This document shows, one piece after another, positions 7,239-15,631 of a stretch of 36,533 bases of DNA (within the stretch, counting starts at the first letter, position 1; the number at the start of each line of letters is the position of its first letter). This DNA is from Acidimicrobiaceae bacterium (GTDB taxonomy: Bacteria; Actinomycetota; Acidimicrobiia; Acidimicrobiales; RAAP-2), in assembly GCA_003133405.1 (NCBI GenBank), contig PKXH01000075.1:59430-95962 (forward strand), given 5' to 3'. Made by a program: the position numbers and the translations under genes. Below the pieces are notes generated by a model. That model had not been told where the DNA came from. It saw nothing but the letters and a program-made list of their open reading frames with translations, and searched no databases.

Positions 7239-7910
7239 CTAGTCAAGGCGGCTCAGGAACAAGTCAACGAGTACCTGGGTGCGCTGACGCGCGGCGGGCG
7301 TCTCGCGAGCGGTCTGCTCGAGCAGCGCCGCCAAGTCAAGTCCGAGCTCCCGCGTCTCTTCCTCGTCGGCGGCGAGCCACTCCTTCAACTGTGCCTCGTC
7401 GATTTCGGGGTGAAACTGTACGCCCACGTTCTTTCCGATGGCGAAGGCCTGCACCGCGAGTGGCGAGGTCGCCCAGAGTTGGGCCGAGCCGGGCAACGTG
7501 CAGTGATCGGCGTGGAACTCGAACCAAGGGCCCCGCGGCAACTCAATGCCGGGCACCACGTCGACTTCAAACCATCCGATCTCTCCGTCCGGGGCCCGAG
7601 TGACGTCGCCCCCGTAGTAGCGACAGAGCGCCTGGGCTCCGAAACAGACCCCGAAAATTGGCAGACCCCGTCGATCGGCCTCGCCTATGAGCGCCAACTC
7701 TCGACCAAACCATGCCGCTTCGACTTCGTGGTCGTAGACCGCGCACTTCGAACCCAGTATCACCAGTACGTCGTACCCGTCGAGCACGGGGGTCGCGCTC
7801 GTCTCGTTCATCATCACGAGATCGAGCCCATAACCGCGGGCCTCGAACGCGTCGCCGACGAGACCGGGACTGTCTTCTAAGTGGTGACGGAGTACCAGCG
7901 CGCGTGCCAT
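7239..7910 (-). CDS. Class I glutamine amidotransferase-like protein
   Basis: A 223-residue stand-alone GATase1 domain of the GMP-synthase-like type. The catalytic triad is visible: the nucleophile in PIFGVCFGAQALCRYYGG, the conserved FEFHADHCTLP segment, and His-Glu in VGVQFHPEIDEAQL. Proteins of this size are annotated as GMP synthase-related but often act on unknown gamma-glutamyl substrates. ATG at 7910. It lies directly upstream of the TrmA-like gene on the same strand. Confidence 0.9.
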   Translation of the reverse strand: MARALVLRHHLEDSPGLVGDAFEARGYGLDLVMMNETSATPVLDGYDVLVILGSKCAVYDHEVEAAWFGRELALIGEADRRGLPIFGVCFGAQALCRYYGGDVTRAPDGEIGWFEVDVVPGIELPRGPWFEFHADHCTLPGSAQLWATSPLAVQAFAIGKNVGVQFHPEIDEAQLKEWLAADEEETRELGLDLAALLEQTARETPAARQRTQVLVDLFLSRLD

Positions 7911-7950
7911 CGTGCCTTCGACTTTAGTGAGTGGGACTACACGTCCTTAC

Positions 7951-8235
7951 CTAAGCACTCGGCAACGACCATCCGATCGACTCGGCAATCTCCTTGCACG
8001 TTGGACAGAGGGGGAACTTCTGAGGGTCGCGGCCCGGAACCCACAGCTTGCCGCAGAGTGCGCGTACGGGTGTGGCGTTGACCATGCCTTCGACCACCGA
8101 ATTGCCCAGCGCCACGAACTCACCGTCCTTAGGCGTGTAGCCCTCGAGCACGAGGTGCGTAAAGCGCTCATGATCACCCTCCTCGACCTCGGTCGTCGAT
8201 TGAACGAGCACTTCGGCTTGGGGCTGCGTGCGCAC
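7951..8235 (-). CDS. DUF3039-family protein
   Basis: A 94-residue actinobacterial protein of the DUF3039 type. The diagnostic segment is RALCGKLWVPGRDPQKFPLC followed by PTCKEI, with three cysteines that could bind a metal; EGDHERFTHLVLE precedes it. Function is unknown. The start is GTG at 8235, facing the small zinc-binding protein gene across a 38-bp divergent gap. Confidence 0.85.
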   Translation of the reverse strand: MRTQPQAEVLVQSTTEVEEGDHERFTHLVLEGYTPKDGEFVALGNSVVEGMVNATPVRALCGKLWVPGRDPQKFPLCPTCKEIAESIGWSLPSA

Positions 8236-8273
8236 GCGAACAATTTATCGGGTGCCCGTAGTGTTTACCTACC

Positions 8274-8492
8274 ATGAAGAGTCGACGCCGACGACCGACG
8301 CCCACGCGCCCGATGGGCCGGGTGACGTCACACTTCACCCGCGAGGGTACGCCAAAGAGCGTCTATCGCACCGAGCGCGAGGCCCGAAGCGCGGCGCAAC
8401 TGGCGTGGACGATCAACCGCGCCGAGCTCGACGCGTATCGATGCGACTACTGCCACCAGTGGCACGTCGGCAAGCGCTTTCGTGACGATTAG
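8274..8492 (+). CDS. Small basic protein with zinc-finger-like C-terminus
   Basis: A 72-residue basic protein: Arg/Pro-rich N-terminus (MKSRRRRPTPTRPMGR), a helix with TEREARSAAQLAWTINRAEL, and a C-terminal YRCDYCHQWHVGKR that matches a CxxC...H type metal-binding motif often seen in small actinobacterial proteins. DNA or RNA binding is plausible. ATG at 8274 is divergent from the DUF3039 gene; the two are likely to share a regulatory region. Not recognised further. Confidence 0.65.
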   Translation: MKSRRRRPTPTRPMGRVTSHFTREGTPKSVYRTEREARSAAQLAWTINRAELDAYRCDYCHQWHVGKRFRDD

Positions 8493-8545
8493 CGAAGGAA
8501 TTGAAAAACGGGCAAGATGGAGAGACTCGAAACGAAAGGTTCCCC

Positions 8546-8782
8546 ATGGCGGTGCAGGCGTATATCTTGATTCAATCGGAAATTGGTTCGAGCGAGAAGG
8601 TGGTGCTCGCCACGCGCGCCGTGCCCGGAGTTCTGGAGTCCTATGAGGTGACGGGCCCATACGACGTGATAGTTCGCTGCGAAGCCGCGAGCGTCGACGA
8701 CCTCGGCAAGTTCATCGTGGGCGCGATCCAAAAGGTGCCCGGTATAACCCGTACGTTGACGTGCCCGGTGGTGAATATCTAG
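8546..8782 (+). CDS. Stand-alone Lrp/AsnC ligand-binding (RAM) domain protein
   Basis: A 78-residue protein consisting only of the alpha/beta RAM domain of Lrp/AsnC regulators (AYILIQSEIGSSEKVVLATR, VPGVLESYEVTGPYDVIVRC). It has no helix-turn-helix. Such proteins bind amino acids and oligomerise and can modulate full-length Lrp proteins. ATG 8546 is chosen over the longer frame from 8501 because GAAAGG lies at good distance and the domain starts here. Its TAG overlaps the stop of the convergent CoA-transferase gene inside a CTAG tetranucleotide. Confidence 0.88.
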   Translation: MAVQAYILIQSEIGSSEKVVLATRAVPGVLESYEVTGPYDVIVRCEAASVDDLGKFIVGAIQKVPGITRTLTCPVVNI

Positions 8783-9912
8783 CCGAAGGCACCCCCGACG
8801 CGCAGCGTCGCTTGACGTTCTTCGCTAATTCCCCACTGCGCGAGGCCCTCGCGAGTGCCCGACCCGGCCCGGCGCGGTGGAGAACCGATCCCCGCCAATG
8901 TCTTGGAAAATCGGGGCGCCGGCTCGGGTTGCACAGCTCCTTCGGTGACAAAGACGTGTCGTGCGGTGTTGTAGGGGTGGCGCGCCGCTTCTGAAGGTGA
9001 AAGCACCGGCGTCACGCACGCGTCACCGTCATCAAATATCGCCGTCCACTCATCACGGGTCTTCGATTGAAAGATCACCGTGAATCTCTCTTTCATGTTC
9101 GGCCACGTCGTGCGATCCATTTGCGCGGGCAGTTCATCCAGGTCTAGACCCAGTCCGCGCACCAGTTCACCGTAGAACTTGGCTTCCAGGGCGCCCACTG
9201 CGACGAAGCGATGATCCATAGTTTCGTAGACCTCGTAAAAGTGCGCGCCCGTATCGAGCAGATTGACGCCCCGTTCCTCGATCCAGTAGCCGCTGTTCAA
9301 AAAGCCATGGGTCATCGCCATCATCGATGCCGATCCGTCCACCATGGCCGCGTCGACGACCTGGCCCTCGCCATTTCGCTGCGCCGAGAACACTGCTGCC
9401 ATAACGCCGTATACCAAGAACAAGGCCCCGCCGCCAAAGTCGCCCACGAGATTGATGGGCGGCACCGGACGCTCCCCCACGCGCCCGAGCGGCCAGAGCG
9501 CACCCGAGATCGCGACGTAATTGATGTCGTGGCCGGCGCGCGCCGAAAGGGGACCCTCTTGGCCGAAGCCGGTCATCCGCCCGTACACCAGACGCTTGTT
9601 TCGCTTCCACACGTCCTCGGGTCCCAGTCCGAGGCGCTCGGTAACCCCCGGGCGAAAGCCCTCGATGAGGACGTCGGCCTGCTCACAGAGCTCGAGCACG
9701 AGGTCGCGCCCGGCCGTACTCTTTAAATCGATCGCGACCGAGGGCCGCGATCGATTCAAGACCTCGAACGTCGTCGTGGCGTCCGCGTCGGGGTCACCAC
9801 GCTCGAGGCGCAACACTTCGGCCCCTAAATCCGCGAGCAGCATGCAGGCGTAGGGACCGGGACCGATGCCGGCGAGTTCGAGTACCTTGAGCCCCGCTAG
9901 TGGTCCACTCAC
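8779..9912 (-). CDS. CaiB/BaiF-type CoA-transferase or alpha-methylacyl-CoA racemase
   Basis: A 377-residue class III CoA-transferase-family protein. The N-terminus GPLAGLKVLELAGIGPGPYA and ACMLLADLGAEVLRLERGD match alpha-methylacyl-CoA racemase-like members; the conserved DLKSTAGRD, LIEGFRPGVTERLGLGPEDV and GHDINYVAISGAL follow. It could epimerise 2-methylacyl-CoA thioesters in branched-chain or sterol side-chain breakdown. The start is placed at GTG 9912; a TTG at 9945 would add 11 residues. The acyl-CoA dehydrogenase gene lies directly upstream, so the two probably form an operon for one acyl-CoA pathway. Confidence 0.9.
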   Translation of the reverse strand: MSGPLAGLKVLELAGIGPGPYACMLLADLGAEVLRLERGDPDADATTTFEVLNRSRPSVAIDLKSTAGRDLVLELCEQADVLIEGFRPGVTERLGLGPEDVWKRNKRLVYGRMTGFGQEGPLSARAGHDINYVAISGALWPLGRVGERPVPPINLVGDFGGGALFLVYGVMAAVFSAQRNGEGQVVDAAMVDGSASMMAMTHGFLNSGYWIEERGVNLLDTGAHFYEVYETMDHRFVAVGALEAKFYGELVRGLGLDLDELPAQMDRTTWPNMKERFTVIFQSKTRDEWTAIFDDGDACVTPVLSPSEAARHPYNTARHVFVTEGAVQPEPAPRFSKTLAGIGSPPRRAGSGTREGLAQWGISEERQATLRVGGAFG

Positions 9913-9948
9913 AAAGTCAGTGTAGGGGGCTCGACTTTGCCCCAAGAA

Positions 9949-11118
9949 CTAGTCCCACCAAAGATCGTGACCGAGGACCCCTCGAGCGATAAGGCCGAGT
10001 TGGACCTGACTCGTGCCTTCGACGATGGTGAGTTGGCGAGCGTCTCGGTAAAACTGCTCCACCGGGTGATCTTCCATGTAGCCCGCGGCGCCAAGAAGCT
10101 GCACCGCCAGCCCCGAGGCCTTCACCGCCACCTCGGTGGCGTAGTACTTGGCCATCGAGAGCATCGGCACGTACTCCTTGGTGTACTTGCCCTGATCTGA
10201 GAGCCACGCCGCGCGGTACGTCAAGAGCCGGGCCGCTTCGATCTCGGTCGCGCACTTGGCGATCTCCCACTGGATACCCTGAAAATCAGCGATCGTCTTA
10301 CCAAAGGCCTGACGCTGTTTTACGTACTCGGTCGCATACATCAACGCGCCCTCGGCCAGACCGATCCCTCGAGCGGCCACGATAGGGCGCATCGCGTTCA
10401 GCGACTCCATGACCAACGCGAAGGCGCCGCCGATCACCTGGTTAGGTCCCACCCGCACGTCGTCAAAGACAATCTCGGTGGTGTCGATGCCCTTTACGCC
10501 CATCTTCTTATCAACACGGGGCCGCGTCACGCCGGGCGTGTCGGCGTCCACGATGAACGCCCGGATATTCGTGTGAAGTCGAAGCGCGGGGTCGCCAATC
10601 TTGGCGAAGACCACGAACCAGTTAGCTTGCATCCCACCCGAGATCCAACACTTGGTCCCATTAAGAACGTAACCACCTAGAACCTCGGGATCTTCGCTCG
10701 CACGAGTCTGCATCCCGGCCACGTCCGATCCGGCCCCTGGTTCGGAGAGACAGAAGGCCGCACGCTGAGAACCGTTCGCGATGCCGGGTAGGTACCGCTG
10801 CTTCTGCACCTCGTTGCCGGCGATCATTATCGGCCCGGTCGGCAGGCGCGTGAGCAACAACATGAGACCCAACACGTTGGAGTATTTGGTCACCTCTTCG
10901 ATCGCGAGGGTGAGACCCATGATGCCCGCGCCCGAGCCGCCGTATTCCTCGGGAATGCAGAGCCCGAGCAGGTCGGCTCGCTTGAGTTCGTCAAAGAGGT
11001 CTTGGGGATATTCGCCCGTCGTGTCAATATCTCGCGCGCGCGGCTTGATCTTTTCTTGGGCGAGGCGTCGCACGCTGTGTTGAAGTTCCAGAAGTTCATT
11101 AGACAGGGCAAATTCCAT
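9949..11118 (-). CDS. Acyl-CoA dehydrogenase
   Basis: A 389-residue FAD-dependent acyl-CoA dehydrogenase. Visible motifs are CIPEEYGGSGAGIMGLTLA, the flavin-contact AFCLSEPGAGSDVAGMQT, CWISGGMQANWFVVFAK, and the C-terminal LTIVEGTSQVQLGLIARGVL where Glu is in the position of the catalytic base of short-chain enzymes. QAFGKTIADFQGIQWEIAK is typical of the family. ATG 11118 gives MEFALSNELLELQ; the longer frame begins with a TTG at 11127. Substrate not identifiable. Operon with the downstream CoA-transferase. Confidence 0.94.
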   Translation of the reverse strand: MEFALSNELLELQHSVRRLAQEKIKPRARDIDTTGEYPQDLFDELKRADLLGLCIPEEYGGSGAGIMGLTLAIEEVTKYSNVLGLMLLLTRLPTGPIMIAGNEVQKQRYLPGIANGSQRAAFCLSEPGAGSDVAGMQTRASEDPEVLGGYVLNGTKCWISGGMQANWFVVFAKIGDPALRLHTNIRAFIVDADTPGVTRPRVDKKMGVKGIDTTEIVFDDVRVGPNQVIGGAFALVMESLNAMRPIVAARGIGLAEGALMYATEYVKQRQAFGKTIADFQGIQWEIAKCATEIEAARLLTYRAAWLSDQGKYTKEYVPMLSMAKYYATEVAVKASGLAVQLLGAAGYMEDHPVEQFYRDARQLTIVEGTSQVQLGLIARGVLGHDLWWD

Positions 11119-11155
11119 ATACAGCAAATTAGCCTCTCGTACACCAGAAGGAATT

Positions 11156-11180
11156 CGAAGGCGTTTGCCTTTCGCCTTCG
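11156..11180 (-). terminator. Possible terminator after the ABC importer operon
   Basis: An 8-bp inverted repeat CGAAGGCG / CGCCTTCG (11156-11163 with 11173-11180) with a 9-base loop lies 15 bases beyond the ATPase stop and before the acyl-CoA dehydrogenase start. There is no strong U-tract, so termination would be partial or factor-dependent. Confidence 0.4.
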
Positions 11181-11194
11181 TTACGACGTCACGG

Positions 11195-12325
11195 TTACTT
11201 CGCTGGCACTGCGTCAGCCGCGACGATCTCCTTACGAGTGGCGATCAGCACATCGCGCGAGACGATGCCCGGCCGTACGTGGGTACCCAAATCAATTTCG
11301 GATGCCTTGTCGCTTCGCACGTCCACTCGGACCGGGATTTCGCCTACTTGAACGACGAGTCGGGTCATCGCGCCGAGGAAGCTCTTACGAGTGACAAAAC
11401 CCTGGCCCTCGGGGTCGACCTCGATGGCGATGTCCTCGGGACGGAGCAGTGCGTCAACGGCGCCCGTCAAATTACTGCCTTCACCACTCCGTATCGGACA
11501 ACGCTGACCAAAGACGACCACCTCGTGATTTGACGCGTCAACCGGCACTCGACTTGAGATCCCCACGAACTGCGCCACGAACGCGGTCGCCGGGCGGGAG
11601 TACAACTCCGAGGGCGAAGCGACCTGTTCAATGTGGCCGCGCGACATCACGCAGACCCGGTCGGCCATCGACAAAACCTCTTCTTGGTCGTGCGTCACGA
11701 ACACGGTCGTAATGGCGAGTCGTTGTTGCAGCGAACGAATCTGATCACGAAGTTCGGCCCGCACGATGGCGTCCAGGGCCGACAGCGGCTCGTCGAGCAA
11801 GAGCACGCGTGGCTCGATCGCGAGCGCTCTAGCGAGCGCAATTCTCTGCTGTTGGCCTCCAGACATCTGATGTGGGTACTTGTTCCCTTGATCACTAAGG
11901 CCCACCATCTCCAAGAGCTCACCGGCCTTCTTACGACGTACCGATGACGATTGCTTGCGCATGCGCAGACCGAACGCGACGTTGTTAAGGGCGTTCATGT
12001 TCGGAAAGAGCGAATAGCTCTGGAACACCATTCCCATGTCGCGCTTACGGGCGCTGACGTCAGAAAGATCGACCCCATCCACCACGACCCGACCACCGTC
12101 GAGAAGTTCAAAGCCCGCCAGTACACGCAGCGCGGTCGTCTTGCCACACCCCGATGGTCCGAGCAGGGCCATAAACTCACCGGGTTCAATCTTGAGCGAG
12201 AGGCCGTCGAGGGCGCGCACCTTGCCGAACGTGCGTACCAAATTCTCGAGACTGACCGCGGCTCCTACGTTCGTCGTTGGCGACCCCATCGAGTTCGTCA
12301 TTGCCGTCTCTTTCATTTGAGTCAT
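11195..12325 (-). CDS. ABC importer ATP-binding protein (PotA/UgpC/FbpC-like)
   Basis: A 376-residue ATPase subunit. Walker A LLGPSGCGKTTALRVLAG, Q-loop MVFQSYSLFPNM, signature MSGGQQQRIALARALA, Walker B VLLLDEPLSALD and switch His in VFVTHDQEEVLSMADRV are all intact. The C-terminal part (from about residue 255) looks like a TOBE regulatory domain. It would power import of the ligand of the binding protein encoded at the head of the operon. ATG at 12325 overlaps the permease stop in TAATG, so the genes are coupled; several further Met codons exist in the first 13 residues. Confidence 0.93.
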   Translation of the reverse strand: MTQMKETAMTNSMGSPTTNVGAAVSLENLVRTFGKVRALDGLSLKIEPGEFMALLGPSGCGKTTALRVLAGFELLDGGRVVVDGVDLSDVSARKRDMGMVFQSYSLFPNMNALNNVAFGLRMRKQSSSVRRKKAGELLEMVGLSDQGNKYPHQMSGGQQQRIALARALAIEPRVLLLDEPLSALDAIVRAELRDQIRSLQQRLAITTVFVTHDQEEVLSMADRVCVMSRGHIEQVASPSELYSRPATAFVAQFVGISSRVPVDASNHEVVVFGQRCPIRSGEGSNLTGAVDALLRPEDIAIEVDPEGQGFVTRKSFLGAMTRLVVQVGEIPVRVDVRSDKASEIDLGTHVRPGIVSRDVLIATRKEIVAADAVPAK

Positions 12326-13194
12326 TACTCGCCCATCCTTCTACGTGTACGACGAGATCCTGATCGGTCGAGCGACACGACGGCGACCAGTAGAACCCAG
12401 GTTCCCACGAGCAGCATCATCGAGGCCGCGACCTGAATGTTGCCGTCGGACGAAATTGAGAACTGAACAATCCACACCGGAATCGTCTGCCACAGGTCGA
12501 GGCTCGCCATGGTGTATTCACCAAAGACCAACGCCAGGGTGAGTACCGTCGCCGAGAGCAGCGCCGGACGAATGTTGGGCAGTATGACCCGCCACATCGT
12601 CTTTAGCCAGTTCCCACCGAGCGATCGAGAGGCCTCGGTGAGCGTCTTAAGGTCAATCGCGCCAAGACCGGCGTCGAGCGATCGATAGACGAAGGGCATG
12701 GCGAGAATGACGTACATGAAGCTCAAAAGGTACGGTGACGCCTTCGCCCACAAGGGATACGCCCCCAACACACCGATTATCAGCACGATGGGCGGAATAA
12801 CGATCGGCAACACCGTGACGACGTCAAGAACCCGACGTAGTTGGGGCAGCCGGACGTGAACGTAGATGGCGGTGGGGACCATGAGGAGTGTTGAGACCAC
12901 CATTGTCGCAACCGCGAGCTTGAGAGAAAGGGTCAACGCCGCGCTGAACCCGGGCGCCCCGGGAAGCTTGTCATAGGCCTGGAATGAGAAGTGGCCCTCG
13001 GCGTTTTGCAATGAGAACTTTATTCCGGCGTAGAGCGGTATTAAGAAGTAGGCACCGGCGAGCGCTAGAACTACAAGTCGCCACCATCGAAAGTGTCGTC
13101 GCCGCTTCGTTGATCCCGTTGAGAACTCGGGGACCGTCTCGTTCTGAATTTCCGATACTTCGTAGAGGGATCCGGCACCACTTAACGGAGCCAT
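12325..13194 (-). CDS. ABC importer permease (PotC-type)
   Basis: A 289-residue inner-membrane permease of the binding-protein-dependent transport family. About six hydrophobic segments are seen (for example RLVVLALAGAYFLIPLYAGI, VLPIVIPPIVLIIGVLGAYP). The cytoplasmic EAA-type loop that docks the ATPase is ASRSLGGNWLKTMWRVILPN. The first about 30 residues are hydrophilic. Its ATG overlaps the end of the other permease gene by 13 bases, indicating coupling. Confidence 0.9.
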   Translation of the reverse strand: MAPLSGAGSLYEVSEIQNETVPEFSTGSTKRRRHFRWWRLVVLALAGAYFLIPLYAGIKFSLQNAEGHFSFQAYDKLPGAPGFSAALTLSLKLAVATMVVSTLLMVPTAIYVHVRLPQLRRVLDVVTVLPIVIPPIVLIIGVLGAYPLWAKASPYLLSFMYVILAMPFVYRSLDAGLGAIDLKTLTEASRSLGGNWLKTMWRVILPNIRPALLSATVLTLALVFGEYTMASLDLWQTIPVWIVQFSISSDGNIQVAASMMLLVGTWVLLVAVVSLDRSGSRRTRRRMGE

Positions 13195-14120
13195 TTCGAC
13201 GCCCTCTTTCGAACGAGACTATAGAAAATCATCGTGATCGAGAGGATGACGAGCATACCCAGGGCAATCGCGTAGCCCACATGGGTCTGACCCGCGATGA
13301 CGTTGCCGTTCAAGAAGTTACCGATCTGAATTGGGGAGAGTGCGATGATTCCGAGCGTGAGTGACGCCGCGGTGGCGTACGCCGCGAACGCGCTACCAAA
13401 GAGCAACAGCATTCCACCGAGAATCGACGGCATGAGCACGGGGATTCCAACGTGGCGCCAGTATCTCCAACTCGAAGCGCCCATGTTCTCTGCCGCTTCG
13501 CGCCAGGACGGGCGTAGGCCCCCAAGGGCTGGTGTGATCACGAGCACCATGAGCGGCAGCTGAAAATACATGTACACAAAGAGCACTCCAGAAAAGGTGG
13601 TGATAGTGAATCCAAAGTTGGCCAGGTTGATGCCAACGTCGCGGAGCCAGTAGGTGAGGATGCCCGTCGACCCCAAAGTCGCGAGGAACATGAAGGTGAG
13701 ATTGATGCCACCAAAGTTAGCCAGCACACCCGCGCCCGTCGACGTCAGTCGACGAAGAACATTGCTGTTCGACGTCTGAATCGCGTAGGCAAGAAAGACA
13801 CCAAGTATTCCGGGAACAATTGCGGAAATCAATCCCAATTTGAAGCTGTTCTCAAAACCGATCAGGAAGATTCCGTGAGTAACTAAGTGAATATTGTGCC
13901 ACGTCCATCCTCCCTTATTCCCATGAAAGGCGTAGTAAATGACGGCCAGCGACGGGACGCCCAAACCCAAGAAGGTGTAAATGAGAAACGGGGCAATCGC
14001 GATCGCGGGCTCAGACTTTCGAAGAACTCTTCGAAGAAGCGAACTCGGGTGGCCGGTCGTTGCGTCGGACCCCGGCACCGAAGTACCGGGGTCCGACGCA
14101 GCTACCTCACTCTTTGACAT
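13182..14120 (-). CDS. ABC importer permease (PotB-type)
   Basis: A 312-residue permease with about six membrane segments, starting with IAIAPFLIYTFLGLGVPSLA and including YMYFQLPLMVLVITPALGG. The EAA loop is REAAENMGASSWRYWRHVGI with conserved Gly. The first 30 codons encode a hydrophilic Ser/Pro/Asp-rich stretch and contain an 18-bp hairpin (14061-14100). The gap from the binding-protein stop is about 25 bases, so the genes form one leftward operon. Confidence 0.9.
   Translation of the reverse strand: MSKSEVAASDPGTSVPGSDATTGHPSSLLRRVLRKSEPAIAIAPFLIYTFLGLGVPSLAVIYYAFHGNKGGWTWHNIHLVTHGIFLIGFENSFKLGLISAIVPGILGVFLAYAIQTSNSNVLRRLTSTGAGVLANFGGINLTFMFLATLGSTGILTYWLRDVGINLANFGFTITTFSGVLFVYMYFQLPLMVLVITPALGGLRPSWREAAENMGASSWRYWRHVGIPVLMPSILGGMLLLFGSAFAAYATAASLTLGIIALSPIQIGNFLNGNVIAGQTHVGYAIALGMLVILSITMIFYSLVRKRASKWLR
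14061..14100 (-). promoter_or_regulatory. Very stable cUUCGg hairpin within the 5' coding region of the first permease
   Basis: On the leftward transcript, 14100 to 14061 folds into an uninterrupted 18-bp stem (one G-U pair) closed by C(UUCG)G, a hyperstable tetraloop. It covers about codons 7-20 of the permease. There is no downstream U-tract. It could protect the upstream binding-protein mRNA from 3' exonucleases or lower permease translation, giving more binding protein than permease, as known for malE-malF-type intercistronic hairpins (inference). Confidence 0.75.
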
Positions 14121-14145
14121 GAGTTATGTCAGTCCGTGCTACCTA

Positions 14146-15300
14146 CTAACTACCCATCTGTGTCGCCCAAGAGGTGTTAACCGCATTCGCCGCGGCGGTG
14201 ATCTGAGCGGTCGTTGGGAACAGCGGTGTCTCACCTGCAGGCAACACGGGCAACTTCGCCACGAGGCTCTTGCTCGCCGTACCGTGCGCTTGCATGTACG
14301 CCAGTTCGGCGGGGCGGGCCCCACCGGCGAGCCAGAGGTTCTGACCGGTCACCGAGTACAGGTACTCCTCCCAAAGGCGTGCCGCCGCTGGGTCGGGAGC
14401 CGACGCGTTGATGCCTTGTGAGTAGTACTCACCGAGCAGCGCGTCCGTTGGTACCACTACTGTCCAGCCCGGCACGTTGATGCCGCCATTCGCCTGGAGG
14501 TAGTCCCACCAGATAATGATGTTCGTCGTGCCACTCGTTGCCGTGGTCGCGTCCGCGATAGTGTTCACGAAGGCGCCATTCTTGTTGAGCTTCGCGAAGA
14601 ACTTCACGCCGGGCGCCACGTTGTTCAATGACCCACCGTTGGCGATCGAAGCCGCCTCAACCGCAGCCAAGGCGGAGTTGGACGTCAGTGGGCTGTTGTT
14701 CAGTCCGATCTTGTAACCGGCTGATCCCTTTTCGGTCAACATGGCCTTGAACGACGTGGGACACTTTTTCACGGTCTTGGTGTCACAACCAATGGCAACG
14801 TAGCCGCCGTAGTCGTCAAACCAGTAGCCGCCCGCTTGCTTGAGTCCCGCAGGAATCTCGCTCCAGGTCTGCACCTTGTAAGGGGCGAGCAGCCCTGAGG
14901 TCTTCGCCGTCACCGCGTAGCTCGTGCCCACGTCAATGACGTCGGGATCGCTGGAGCGTCCCTTGTCTGACGTAATGGCCTGAATCTCTTCGGCACTCGA
15001 GCCCTCGGGGTTCTCAGAATTGATCGTGATGCCGTACTTCGCTTTAAAGCCCTTGAGAATGTTGCCGTAGTTCGCCCAGTTATTCGGCAACGCGACTACG
15101 TTCAACTTCCCTTCCGCCTTGGCAGCAGCGACGAGCGCAGTCATCGAATGTGGACCACTCGCCGTGAGATGTGTCACCTTCGACCAATTGACACTCGATG
15201 CTCCACTAGCGGCCACCGAACTTGCCGAGATGCCGATGGCCACCAAACTGGTTACCGTCGCACCAGCAAGCAGCGCCGTCTTTAACTTTCTTAGTGCCAT
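14146..15300 (-). CDS. ABC importer extracellular solute-binding protein
   Basis: A 384-residue secreted binding protein. The N-terminus MALRKLKTALLAGATVTSLV and AIGISASSVAASGASS is a Sec-type signal peptide; no lipobox cysteine is present, which is unusual for a binding protein that must stay at a Gram-positive cell surface. The mature part (KLNVVALPNNWANYG, GILLxPY-type segments, GGYVAIGCDTKTVKKCPTSF) resembles family-1/PotD/AfuA-type proteins. ATG 15300 has GGGAGGGG about six bases upstream; the longer frame from 15462 is rejected. Substrate is unknown; divergence from glpD suggests a glycerol- or phosphate-ester-type ligand (inference). Confidence 0.88.
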   Translation of the reverse strand: MALRKLKTALLAGATVTSLVAIGISASSVAASGASSVNWSKVTHLTASGPHSMTALVAAAKAEGKLNVVALPNNWANYGNILKGFKAKYGITINSENPEGSSAEEIQAITSDKGRSSDPDVIDVGTSYAVTAKTSGLLAPYKVQTWSEIPAGLKQAGGYWFDDYGGYVAIGCDTKTVKKCPTSFKAMLTEKGSAGYKIGLNNSPLTSNSALAAVEAASIANGGSLNNVAPGVKFFAKLNKNGAFVNTIADATTATSGTTNIIIWWDYLQANGGINVPGWTVVVPTDALLGEYYSQGINASAPDPAAARLWEEYLYSVTGQNLWLAGGARPAELAYMQAHGTASKSLVAKLPVLPAGETPLFPTTAQITAAANAVNTSWATQMGS

Positions 15301-15631
15301 GCGTACCCCTCCCAGGGTCTTGAAGCCGCCACATTGGCCGCTGGGCGAAAGACTATCGGCTCTGGCGCGCACCGTGCAATCGGTCAAAGGGGTGTCTCGA
15401 TTCCAGTTTTCGCCACGTTTTTGCTGTGTTATCAAGCGTTTCCGTGGTACTTCTTCCTTCACGTCACCCCTCGTTTTCGCCGATGTGACGCAAAATTCAT
15501 CGCCGTATGTTTTCGAACCTCACCATCGCTGAGTTCGCGAATGTTCTTCGCCGCTCTCGTATCGTTCCCGCAACGAACGTCTTGCGCACTCTCGGATTCG
15601 GACTCGCGCGACCCTGTGCCAACATTGCTCC
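15301..15631. promoter_or_regulatory. Divergent regulatory region between ABC importer and glpD
   Basis: The 331 bases must hold promoters in both directions. The most symmetric site is TCGTT-CCCGC-AACGA at 15562-15576 (5-bp arms, 5-bp spacer, extendable at CGTTC...GAACG), about 55 bases before glpD, a possible operator. A TTCGCGAA palindrome occurs near 15534-15541. No convincing -35/-10 pair or RNA element was identified. Confidence 0.35.

Noticed and set aside
15490..15520. GlpR-like operator (ATGTT-TTCGAAC) before glpD
   Set aside because: Only a partial half-site match to the enterobacterial consensus; symmetry is limited to TTCGAA, which is frequent by chance.
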